Below, one piece after another: positions 1-6,519 of a stretch of DNA of 14,920 bases. A program made the translations under genes and the position numbers. The stretch covers positions 1-14,920 of the forward strand of contig JBBSLL010000048.1 in assembly GCA_038255255.1 (NCBI GenBank), in the 5' to 3' direction. This DNA is from JBBQNY01 sp038255255 (GTDB lineage: Bacteria; Pseudomonadota; Gammaproteobacteria; Xanthomonadales; Ahniellaceae). The first letter of the stretch is position 1. Each line of letters begins with the position of its first letter. The notes under the pieces were generated by a model. The model was not told the DNA's origin. It saw only the letters and a program-made list of their open reading frames with translations, and did no database searches.

Positions 1-848
1 ACCATGACGACGCCGTCGTCCTGCAGGAAGCGCCGCTGGTTGGCGGCACGCGCCGAGGCGGGCATTCCCGCGTGGTAGGGCAGGGCGTCGATGCCCGCAT
101 CGTGCAGCTGCGCCGCGATGGTATCGACCCGCTTGCGCGAGAAGGCGTAGACGATGCCGCTCTGGCCGCGGTGCGCGGAAAGGAATTCCGTCAGCTGCCG
201 GCTTCCGTTTTCCTTGGGCACCACGCGGTAGCGGATGTTGGGCCGGTCGAATGAGCTGATGAAGATCCGCGCCGCATCGAGTTGCAGCCGCTCGACGATC
301 TCGCGTCGCGTCGGCGCGTCGGCCGTCGCGGTGAGCGCGATGCGCGGCACCCCGGGCCAGCGTTCGTGCAGCAGCGTCAACTGCCGGTACTCGGGCCGGA
401 AGTCGTGTCCCCACTGGGATACGCAGTGGGCCTCGTCGATGGCGAACAGCGCGATTTCCGCCCGGTCGAGCAGCGACACCGTGCGTGGCGTCAGCAGGCG
501 CTCGGGCGCCACGTACAGGAGGTCGAGTTCGCCGGCGAGCAGCGCACCCTCGACGGCGGCGGCCGACTCCGCATCGAGTGTCGAGTTGAGGTAGGCGGCG
601 CGCACGCCCAGTTGCCGCAACGCCTCGACCTGGTCCTGCATCAGCGCGATCAAGGGCGAGACCACGACGGCGCAACCCGGCCGCACCAGCGCCGGCACCT
701 GGTAGCAGAGCGACTTGCCGCCTCCGGTCGGCATCAGCACCAGCGCGTCGCCACCGGCGATCACGTGCCCGACGATTTGCTCCTGCTCGCCGCGGAACTC
801 TGCGTGCCCGAACACGCGATGCAGAACCTCGAGCGCGGGTGAACTCAT
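1..848 (-). CDS. recQ: ATP-dependent DNA helicase RecQ (N-terminal part, gene runs off the left edge)
   Basis: This is a 3'-5' superfamily 2 DNA helicase of recombination and replication-fork repair. Only the first 282 codons are present; the last complete one is at 5-3. The ordered RecQ motifs are visible: FRGEQ near residues 18-22 (motif 0), MPTGGGKS at 39-46 (Walker A), DEAH at 138-141, the aromatic-rich loop AHCVSQWGHDFRPEY at 140-154 that couples DNA binding to ATP hydrolysis, TATA at 173-176 (motif III), and IVYAFSRKRV at 232-241 (motif IV) opening the second RecA-like lobe. The zinc-binding, winged-helix and HRDC parts would lie outside the window. The ATG at 848 is chosen because the distance from start to Walker A matches E. 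coli RecQ; its ribosome-binding site is weak. Upstream lie a GTAG REP pair and the end of the deiminase gene, so recQ probably has its own promoter or reads through the repeat. Confidence 0.96.
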   Translation of the reverse strand, partial: MSSPALEVLHRVFGHAEFRGEQEQIVGHVIAGGDALVLMPTGGGKSLCYQVPALVRPGCAVVVSPLIALMQDQVEALRQLGVRAAYLNSTLDAESAAAVEGALLAGELDLLYVAPERLLTPRTVSLLDRAEIALFAIDEAHCVSQWGHDFRPEYRQLTLLHERWPGVPRIALTATADAPTRREIVERLQLDAARIFISSFDRPNIRYRVVPKENGSRQLTEFLSAHRGQSGIVYAFSRKRVDTIAAQLHDAGIDALPYHAGMPASARAANQRRFLQDDGVVM

Positions 849-895
849 GCAGCGAACGTCGGCACCACGGCGCAGGGCGGGTGAGCCGTGGTTGT

Positions 896-970
896 GTAGA
901 GCCGAGCTGCGCTCGGCTGCTCCTCACCGCAGCGCCCAGGCGTATGCAGCGGAGCGCAGCTCCGCTCTAC
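896..970. repeat. Inverted pair of GTAG-headed REP-like hairpin repeats
   Basis: Two 23-bp units face each other. The left unit (896-918) begins GTAG and folds as AGCCGAGC (900-907), loop TGC, GCTCGGCT (911-918). The right unit (948-970) is the same kind of element on the opposite strand. Read on the minus strand it begins GTAG and folds as AGCGGAGC, loop TGC, GCTCCGCT. The units differ at two positions that form a base pair (C-G against G-C), so the stem is preserved. GTAG heads followed by a short hairpin, often as inverted pairs, are the hallmark of REP elements described in Stenotrophomonas and other Xanthomonadales, mobilised by RAYT transposases. Both units lie in the 138-bp gap between recQ and the deiminase gene, where the folded RNA could act as an end-of-transcript structure. 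Confidence 0.8.
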
Positions 971-986
971 AGAAGCGCGGGACGCG

Positions 987-2192
987 CTACTCAAAGTCGT
1001 GGTTGAACAGCAGCGACACCGCACCATTGGGCACGTGCATGACGATGCAGTGGATCGCACCCGCGAGCCCGATGATTCCGGAGCAGTCGATCTGAACGAT
1101 GCGCTTGTCCTGGAACGCGGCGGCGAAAGTCGCGCGTGCCTCTTCGTTGCGCTGCGCCTGCCCGCTGAAGGTGCACACCATCACGATGGAATTGAGAACG
1201 ATCGAGTTGGCGTAGGTGAAATGCGTGCCGGTGCCGAAGCCGCTGCTCCAGCCCGGCGTGCGATAGACCGTGTAGCCCTCGGCTGCGCGCGCCGCCGCGA
1301 AACTGTCGGCGATGCCGTCGGGTATCTCGTCGCCCGCTTCCGGGTAGTCGCTCACGATGATCTCGTTGTCGTCGACCGGGAACACCCACATGTCGATGTG
1401 CTGGGTCGAGTCGAAGGTCGACGGAAACGCCGGCACGAGCTCGACGTCGAGTCCCTGGTAGTCGCGGTAGTAGTCCCGCACCTGTTGCGCGCTGACGCCG
1501 GGGTTCTCGTTGACGATGAGCTGCGTCATGAAGGCGCGGCGATTCGAGAAGAGATGGAAATTGCCGCCGCCGTGAATGAGGGGGATGTCGTACTGGGGTT
1601 CGGCGCGCAGGGCGCTCCAGACTTCGGGAAACAGGTCGTCGACTGGGCGCGGCCGGTTGTAGACGTGATCGATGCTCTCGCGCTCGCCGCGGTTATCGAC
1701 AAAGCGCGGTCCGTAGTCGCGCATCCACACGCTGCATCCCGACGTGCACGGCTGTGTAATGAACTCGACCCGGCTCATGTCGACGCCTGCGCCTTGCAGC
1801 GTCGTGGTCGCGGAGGCCTGCTGCGTGGTCCCCGTCACGACGACGTACATGCGCGCCGTCGAGTCGAGCGTCGTCGCCGCAACGGCCATCTGGGTCAGCA
1901 GGGCGTTCTGCGATCCCCAGCGCACCAGCAGTCCGTCATTGGCCTCGTACTCGGCCTGCGCGCGCACGGGGTTCACCGGCGGTGCGTAAGGCAGCCGCGA
2001 CAGATCCGGTGCACGCCAGGTTGCCCTCTCCTGTGGCGTCATGCCTCGTGGCAGCGTGATGTAGTCGTCCTTGATGGTCGCGAGGTAGGCAGGGTCCACC
2101 AGCGGCGCTTCGGTGGCTGCGCGCGATGCGCTCGCCATCGCGACCGCGCAGGTTGCTGCGGCGAGCCAGACGTTCAACCGGACAGTTTTCAT
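987..2192 (-). CDS. Secreted agmatine deiminase / Porphyromonas-type peptidylarginine deiminase family protein
   Basis: The 401-residue product belongs to the guanidine-group-modifying family that includes agmatine deiminase and bacterial peptidylarginine deiminase (PAD_porph). These enzymes use a catalytic cysteine to convert a guanidino group to a ureido group with release of ammonia. Visible active-site elements are WMRDYGP at 156-162 (Asp159), HGGGN at 207-211, HIDMW at 265-269 (His265, Asp267) and the C-terminal IHCIV with the probable nucleophile Cys382. Residues 1-25 look like a Sec signal peptide: Lys2 and Arg5, an Ala-rich core, and Ser-Arg-Ala before a likely cut. This suggests export, whereas ordinary agmatine deiminases are cytosolic. 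ATG 2192 is preferred over an in-frame ATG at 2228 because it gives a clean signal peptide, has AGG nearby upstream, and the earlier ATG overlaps a candidate -10 box. The substrate (agmatine, free arginine or protein arginine) cannot be read from sequence. Confidence 0.88.
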   Translation of the reverse strand: MKTVRLNVWLAAATCAVAMASASRAATEAPLVDPAYLATIKDDYITLPRGMTPQERATWRAPDLSRLPYAPPVNPVRAQAEYEANDGLLVRWGSQNALLTQMAVAATTLDSTARMYVVVTGTTQQASATTTLQGAGVDMSRVEFITQPCTSGCSVWMRDYGPRFVDNRGERESIDHVYNRPRPVDDLFPEVWSALRAEPQYDIPLIHGGGNFHLFSNRRAFMTQLIVNENPGVSAQQVRDYYRDYQGLDVELVPAFPSTFDSTQHIDMWVFPVDDNEIIVSDYPEAGDEIPDGIADSFAAARAAEGYTVYRTPGWSSGFGTGTHFTYANSIVLNSIVMVCTFSGQAQRNEEARATFAAAFQDKRIVQIDCSGIIGLAGAIHCIVMHVPNGAVSLLFNHDFE

Positions 2193-2226
2193 CGGGACCT
2201 GCGTGGGAAGCGGATGCGCCGCGCGC

Positions 2227-2232
2227 ATTGTA
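2227..2232 (-). promoter_or_regulatory. Candidate -10 element for the deiminase gene
   Basis: Read on the minus strand this is TACAAT, five of six matches to the sigma-70 -10 consensus, about 35 bp before the chosen start at 2192. No good -35 hexamer is visible 16-18 bp further upstream. It lies in the 92-bp gap after the exonuclease stop, so the deiminase gene may be transcribed independently of the two genes behind it. The call rests on one hexamer. Confidence 0.3.
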
Positions 2233-2284
2233 GGTCAGCGCGCCGTGCGAATAGAGCTTGGTCTGGTGGCACTTGGCCGAGGTA

Positions 2285-3199
2285 TCAGGCCGGGGCCGGC
2301 TGCGCATGTCGCGCGAGGTATTCGCGCACGCGCGATCGCGTCAGCGGCCCGAACTTCAGCTGGTCCAGTACTGCGGTCACGCGGGCGGGGTCGCCGGTTC
2401 CCAGGAGGTACGCATCGGGATCCGCTGGCACGTCGGCCTCGCAGAAGACACCCGTGAGGCGCCGCGCCAGTCGCGCCGTAGCGGCGTGTTGCACCAGTCG
2501 CGCGGCCATCGCCGCCGCGCCCCGCATGCGCAGGTACGGAACCTCATGCGCGCGCTCGAGCAGCTCGTCGAGCGTGCCGAAATGGCCGAGGAGTTGCGCG
2601 GCGGTCTTTGGCCCGATGCCCGGCACGCCGGCAATGTTGTCCACCGGGTCCCCGGTGAGCGCCAGGAAGTCCGCGATCTGGTGGCTGGCCACGCCGAACC
2701 TGTCGAGCACGCCCGCACGCGTACATCGCGTGTCACGCGCGAAATCCCAGCAGCTGTCGTCGTCATTCTCGAGAACCTGCATCAGGTCCTTGTCGGCCGT
2801 CAGCACGGTGATCCGCGCGCCGCGTGCGCGCAGCACGCGGGCAGCGCTTGCGATCAGGTCGTCCGCTTCGTAGATCGCGGACGACAGCATCGGCAGGCCC
2901 AGCGCTTCGACCAGCGCCGCGCAGTAGGCGAACTGCCGCTCCAGTTCAGGCGGCGGCAGCGTGCGGTTGGCCTTGTAGGCGGGATAGATGTCGTTGCGGA
3001 AAGAACTGGTCAGCGACTGGTCAAAGACCAGTGCCGCGTGCGTCGGTCGCGCCTGCTCCAGCCAGCGCAGCACGAATCCGAGGAAACCGTACACCGCGTT
3101 GACGGGATGGCCATCGCGATCATGCATCGTCGGCGGCACGGAATGCCACGCGCGGAACACATAGATGCTCGCATCGACGAGTTGGGCTTCGAAGGTCAT
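2285..3199 (-). CDS. Stand-alone 5'-3' exonuclease (FEN / PolA N-domain family, H3TH domain)
   Basis: The 304-residue product matches the free-standing 5'-nuclease family related to the N-terminal domain of DNA polymerase I and T5 flap endonuclease. Such nucleases use metal ions to cut 5' flaps and remove RNA primers. The acidic metal-binding set looks complete: Asp9 (LVDAS), Asp60 (VFDQ), EADD at 111-114, ADKD at 135-138 and TGDPVDN at 182-188. The helix-hairpin motif GVPGIGPKTA follows at 191-200. E. coli ExoIX (Xni), of similar size, lacks the TGDPVDN stretch, so this protein resembles the PolA nuclease domain more than Xni and no symbol is given. ATG 3199 is chosen because the family usually starts just before the LVDA strand. 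A GTG at 3247 in the same frame would overlap the nitroreductase gene and add 16 residues. The gene follows the nitroreductase stop by 31 bp and may share its transcript. Confidence 0.9.
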   Translation of the reverse strand: MTFEAQLVDASIYVFRAWHSVPPTMHDRDGHPVNAVYGFLGFVLRWLEQARPTHAALVFDQSLTSSFRNDIYPAYKANRTLPPPELERQFAYCAALVEALGLPMLSSAIYEADDLIASAARVLRARGARITVLTADKDLMQVLENDDDSCWDFARDTRCTRAGVLDRFGVASHQIADFLALTGDPVDNIAGVPGIGPKTAAQLLGHFGTLDELLERAHEVPYLRMRGAAAMAARLVQHAATARLARRLTGVFCEADVPADPDAYLLGTGDPARVTAVLDQLKFGPLTRSRVREYLARHAQPAPA

Positions 3200-3230
3200 G
3201 TCCGCGGGCACTTCGCCGGGCGTGGCGCCG

Positions 3231-3803
3231 TCAACCCTGCCACTCACTGAGGCGCGAGGCGGCGTCGGGCCGTTCGCGGTCGGAGATTCGCTCCACGGCC
3301 GTCCCGATGTGCACGAAGGCCACGATGCGTTCGTTGTTCCCGAGTCCGAGTGCCCGCTTCACGTCGGGGTCGTACGCGGCCCAGCCGGTCAGCCACTGGG
3401 CGCCGAAGCCCAACGCCTGTGCGCCGAGCAGCAGGTTGTAAGCCACGCAGCCTGCCGACAGCAGCTGTTCGATTTCGGGCACCTTGTGCGGCAGCGTGAG
3501 GCTCGCCACGACCACGATCACGACCGGCGCATGATTGAAGCGTTGCCGATCCTTGTCGAGGACCGCGTCGTTCACCTCCGGGTCGCGCAGACGGTGCACG
3601 CGCGTCAGCAACTCGCCCATTCGGGCGCGTCGATCTCCTGAGATAGACAGCAAGCGCCAAGGTTCGAGGCGCCCATGGTCGGGAACCCTCAATGCTGCAT
3701 TGACGATGTCTGCCAGCGCTTCCGCGCTCGGCCCGGGTTCGCCGAGCAATCTGCTCGGAACCGACAGGCGCCGATGGAGCGCAGCGAGATTCGACGGGAT
3801 CAT
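3231..3803 (-). CDS. YdjA-like FMN-dependent nitroreductase
   Basis: The 190-residue product is a small nitroreductase of the YdjA type: FMN-bound, usually homodimeric, reducing nitro compounds or quinones with NAD(P)H; the physiological substrate is generally unknown. Recognisable stretches are HRRLSVPSR at 10-18, which occupies the FMN-phosphate-binding position; ALRVPDHGRLEPWR at 37-50, very like the E. coli YdjA segment APDHKSMQPW; and HKVPEIEQLLSAGCVAYNLL with AQALGFGAQWLTGW at roughly 106-141, the dimer and flavin-binding core. The length equals the family norm. ATG 3803 is preferred although the frame stays open to 3881, because YdjA proteins begin a few residues before the RR motif and the extra 26 residues have no family counterpart. 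The ribosome-binding site is weak, so the start is not certain. It is the first gene of the leftward block, divergent from the DUF1631 gene. Confidence 0.9.
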   Translation of the reverse strand: MIPSNLAALHRRLSVPSRLLGEPGPSAEALADIVNAALRVPDHGRLEPWRLLSISGDRRARMGELLTRVHRLRDPEVNDAVLDKDRQRFNHAPVVIVVVASLTLPHKVPEIEQLLSAGCVAYNLLLGAQALGFGAQWLTGWAAYDPDVKRALGLGNNERIVAFVHIGTAVERISDRERPDAASRLSEWQG

Positions 3804-3825
3804 CACGCCCAGCTTATCAGCGGGG

Positions 3826-4016
3826 TCAGGCACAGATTTTGCTGCCGGACCTTCGAGGCGGGTCGAACAAGACACGGCCACGACTTCCGCGCTGGCGTTC
3901 GCGCACGGTCTCCGCGAGGAACCGGCAGGAGGCGGCTGTGCCTTTTAAGGCTTTTTGTGTACCAACGCACACTTTGGGTCTGATTCTACGTCGGTTGACT
4001 ACCACCGCTCGCCATT
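3826..4016 (-). other. Short open frame of unknown status, possibly the decayed tail of an older gene
   Basis: An uninterrupted minus-strand frame of about 63 codons without a credible start occupies most of the gap between the divergent nitroreductase and DUF1631 genes. It ends at TGA 3828-3826 with the basic stretch ETVRERQRGSRGRVLFDPPR and then SGSKICA. The composition looks more protein-like than random spacer, and its 3' end sits beside the sequence GGGGTCAGGCACAG. I recognise no family. It could be the remnant of a mobile-element or small regulatory gene, or chance in GC-rich DNA. No ribosome-binding site or ATG supports translation as it stands. Confidence 0.2.
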
Positions 4017-4025
4017 AGTCCGTAA

Positions 4026-4048
4026 TCTCCCTGACGCTAATAGGGAGA
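4026..4048 (+). promoter_or_regulatory. Hairpin that would mask the Shine-Dalgarno site of the DUF1631 gene
   Basis: The strong ribosome-binding site AGGGAGA at 4042-4048 lies 7 nt before ATG 4056. An exact reverse complement, TCTCCCT, sits at 4026-4032, leaving a 9-nt loop. If the transcript starts upstream of 4026, the two can pair over 7 bp and hide the Shine-Dalgarno sequence. The pairing is seen directly; its use as a translational switch (by a protein, temperature or small RNA) is inference. Confidence 0.4.
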
Positions 4049-4055
4049 ATCACGC

Positions 4056-6374
4056 ATGAGTGCCGTCGATGAAGGCGCCAGTGCCGATCGCACGGCGCCC
4101 AACGTGGTCTCGCTACGCGGCCCGATCCCAAGGGATGCGGCATCTGCAGGGTCGCGCCTGAGTCCCCAATCGGCGGCCACCCTGAACCAGGCGCGGGCGA
4201 TCGCCGAGCGCCATCTGGCCGTGACCGTGACGGGCGTCCTGCAGGCAGCGGACAACACCCTTTTCGAACTGGCGCAAAAGTCCGACCAGAGCTCGGTCCA
4301 GTCCGACTATTTCGCCGGCATGCGCGTCCTGCGCCGCCGCCGCCCGATGGTGGAGCAGGCGTTCAGTGCCGAACTGCGCCGCGCATTTGCCGTGATCGAA
4401 CGACACGAAGCCGTGTCTGCCGATGGGACGGCTGGCGAGATGCTCGAGCTGGTGAGCGACGAGGCCCTCGAGGAAGACATCGCGATCGCCTCGATCGTCA
4501 ACGCGGTGCACGGCTTCGCGTCGCGCATGCTGTTTCCGATCAACGAGCGCATGACGGCACTGGTTGGCGGCGGATACCAGGTCGGCGACCACAACAATCC
4601 GATCGCACCGCGATCGATGGCGCAGATGATGCGTGCGTCGCTGCGCGACGTGGATCTCGTGCCCAACGTGCGCCTGATCCTCCTCAAGCTGTTCGAGCGC
4701 GCGACGCTCGAACAGTGCGAGAAGTTGTATGCGGAAATCAATGCGGCGCTGCTCGCAGCCGGCGTGCTGCCGAGCCTGCGCATCTCCGCACGCAGGGAAG
4801 ACGGCCGCGGAGCGCCCTCCGACGCCTCGCATTCCGTGGCCGGTATCTCTCCGTCCAGCGCGGAGGGATTCGTGACCCAGGGTGCGCATCCGTCCGCGCA
4901 TGGCGCAGCGCACGTCGAGGCCGGTGACAGCGAGGTATATGCGGCGGTGCTGGCGCTCCTGCAGAGCCGCCATGGCGCTGCGCCGGTGCACTCCCAGACG
5001 CTTCATGCCGCTCTGCCAATGTCCGGCAACGAGCTCCGCTCACTGCTGACCATCCTCCAGGCACAGGCGCTGCCCCAGGATTCAAACAACTGGATCCACA
5101 CCGAAGTGGCCTCGCTGCAGCAGGTCAAAGCGTCGTTGGCCGAGCAGGCCCGCGCGGTGGGTGTAGATCCGAAGCGTCGCCACATGGCGCATGCCGACGA
5201 AGACACGATCGACCTCGTGGGAATGCTGTTCGAGGTCATCCTCGACGACCGCAACCTGCATCCGAAGGTCAAGTCGCTGCTCAGCCGGCTGATGGTGCCC
5301 TACATCAAGCTTGCGCTGATTGATCGGCATCTGTTCCTGCAACGCTCGCATCCGGCCCGCCGCCTGCTCAACGAGATGTCGAACGCACTGGTCGGTTTCC
5401 AGGACGACAACGAGCAGGACGAGCGTTTGCTGGCCAAGGTCGCCGCGGTGGTCGAGGCGTTGCTCAATGAATTCGACGAAGACGCGAGCGTTTTCCAGCG
5501 CCTGGAAGCCGACTTCACGGATTTCTTCCTGCGGCATCGCAAGCGGTCCGAACTCGTGGAACAGCGCGCCGCGGAAACGGTGCGCGGCCGCGAGCGCCTC
5601 TCGCAGGCGAGGCGCAATTCGCACAATGAATTCGAGGCGCGCGTATCCAGCAAGGACCTGCCCAAGCTGGTCAAGGAAGTGCTGGCGCGCTACTGGACGC
5701 ATCACCTCACGATCACGGAGCTGCGACAGGGCGTCGACTCTCCCGATTACCGCGACGCGCTGCAACTCGGCAGCCAGCTCGTGGCGGCGGCCGAGACGCG
5801 CGTGCGCGGCGGTCGCGGCTTGCCAGCCGCTCGCGTGATGGACTTGCGCGAGCGCCTGGCTCGCGTGCTGGCGCTGGCAGGATGCGGCGCCGACCAGGCC
5901 CAGCCGATCCTCGAAGGACTGGTCGCGATCATCGACGACCCGGTCGCAGCGGCGCCGGAACCGCGCGGCGTCATCGAGGCTGCTTCGCAGATGGTCGCGT
6001 CGTCGCCTGCGGCCGTGGTTGCAGAAGAAGAAGAGCCCCAGGTGAGCACCATCGCTCCAGCCGACATGCCGACGGAAAAGCAGGTCGTGGATCATCTCGA
6101 TGCCGCAGGCGCGATCACCCTCGGCAAATGGGTGGACTTCATCGGCACCAACGGCGAAGCCCAGCAGGCCAAGCTTGCGTGGATCAGTCCCATCTCCAAC
6201 CGGCTGTTGTTCGTGAACCGTCGCGGGTTGAAGGTTGGCCTTTATTCGCTTCAGGAACTGGCTGCACTGCTGGCCGTGGAGCGTTTGCGGCTGCACGATG
6301 GCGTGCCTGCGTTCGACCGGGCGATGCGCACCGTGGTGGAGAAGCTCGGCACCCAGACGCACGCCCGCGCCTGA
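4056..6374 (+). CDS. DUF1631 family protein, function unknown
   Basis: The 772-residue product shows the DUF1631 layout, a large mostly alpha-helical cytosolic family of proteobacteria, sometimes misannotated as thymidine phosphorylase. Family-like blocks are DNTLFELAQKSDQS with the following RVLRRRRPMVEQAF at about 66-103; LELVSDEALEEDIAIASIV at 130-148; NPIAPRSMAQMM with LILLKLFERATLEQCEKLYAEINAALLAAGVLPSLR at 181-242; and IDLVGMLFEVILDDRNL to HPARRLLNEM at about 385-444, the most diagnostic part. Charged helices follow. After an EEEEP linker, a compact segment at about 687-735 (LGKWVDFIG, AKLAWISPISNRLLFVNRRG) looks beta-rich and is reminiscent of PilZ-type folds, which I cannot confirm by eye. 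There are no membrane segments or signal peptide. ATG 4056 is supported by AGGGAGA 7 nt upstream. The gap to pntAA is 145 bp, so it is probably a separate unit. No function is assigned. Confidence 0.85.
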   Translation: MSAVDEGASADRTAPNVVSLRGPIPRDAASAGSRLSPQSAATLNQARAIAERHLAVTVTGVLQAADNTLFELAQKSDQSSVQSDYFAGMRVLRRRRPMVEQAFSAELRRAFAVIERHEAVSADGTAGEMLELVSDEALEEDIAIASIVNAVHGFASRMLFPINERMTALVGGGYQVGDHNNPIAPRSMAQMMRASLRDVDLVPNVRLILLKLFERATLEQCEKLYAEINAALLAAGVLPSLRISARREDGRGAPSDASHSVAGISPSSAEGFVTQGAHPSAHGAAHVEAGDSEVYAAVLALLQSRHGAAPVHSQTLHAALPMSGNELRSLLTILQAQALPQDSNNWIHTEVASLQQVKASLAEQARAVGVDPKRRHMAHADEDTIDLVGMLFEVILDDRNLHPKVKSLLSRLMVPYIKLALIDRHLFLQRSHPARRLLNEMSNALVGFQDDNEQDERLLAKVAAVVEALLNEFDEDASVFQRLEADFTDFFLRHRKRSELVEQRAAETVRGRERLSQARRNSHNEFEARVSSKDLPKLVKEVLARYWTHHLTITELRQGVDSPDYRDALQLGSQLVAAAETRVRGGRGLPAARVMDLRERLARVLALAGCGADQAQPILEGLVAIIDDPVAAAPEPRGVIEAASQMVASSPAAVVAEEEEPQVSTIAPADMPTEKQVVDHLDAAGAITLGKWVDFIGTNGEAQQAKLAWISPISNRLLFVNRRGLKVGLYSLQELAALLAVERLRLHDGVPAFDRAMRTVVEKLGTQTHARA

Positions 6375-6443
6375 CTTTCCGCTCTGCGCGGGCCTCCGCG
6401 GGAGAAGGGGCGGAGTTGCTGATTCGCGGGTAATTGATCGTCG

Positions 6444-6463
6444 TGAGGTGCCTGATTACCTCA
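6444..6463 (+). other. Small inverted repeat in the DUF1631-pntAA gap
   Basis: TGAGGT at 6444-6449 pairs with ACCTCA at 6458-6463 around an 8-nt loop. The right arm overlaps a second possible pairing, GGTAAT (6429-6434) with ATTACC (6455-6460), so the two hairpins exclude each other. It lies 57-76 bp before pntAA and could be an operator-like site or leader structure. No U-tract follows, so it is not a typical terminator. Evidence is weak. Confidence 0.2.
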
Positions 6464-6519
6464 GTCCCCTTCATCCGCGCTAGCATCCGACCTTCGCGCT
6501 TGGGGAGGGGGAGCAGCGT

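Noticed and set aside
2230..2250. GTAGGTCAG at 2230-2238, resembling the head of the REP at 7663
   Set aside because: No hairpin follows and there is no inverted partner. The match is short and probably chance, though a decayed unit cannot be excluded.
999..2873. Very long plus-strand open frame (624 codons) opposite the deiminase and exonuclease genes
   Set aside because: The translation is arginine- and histidine-rich with no domain, and the minus-strand genes on the same DNA have complete family motifs. It is a GC-skew shadow.
3995..4026. TTGACT as a possible -35 box for the DUF1631 gene
   Set aside because: No -10-like hexamer occurs at 16-18 bp; the nearest AT-rich bases (CGTAAT) would need a 20-bp spacer.
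5082..6362. Minus-strand open frame (426 codons) opposite the DUF1631 gene
   Set aside because: Composition is typical of antisense to GC-rich coding DNA. DUF1631 blocks in the plus frame explain the conservation expected here.
6375..6415. GC-rich stems after the DUF1631 stop resembling the hairpin repeat near pxpB
   Set aside because: Only fragments such as GCGGG/CCGC match. The shared GGCGCGCAGCGCC block is absent, so it is not counted as a copy.
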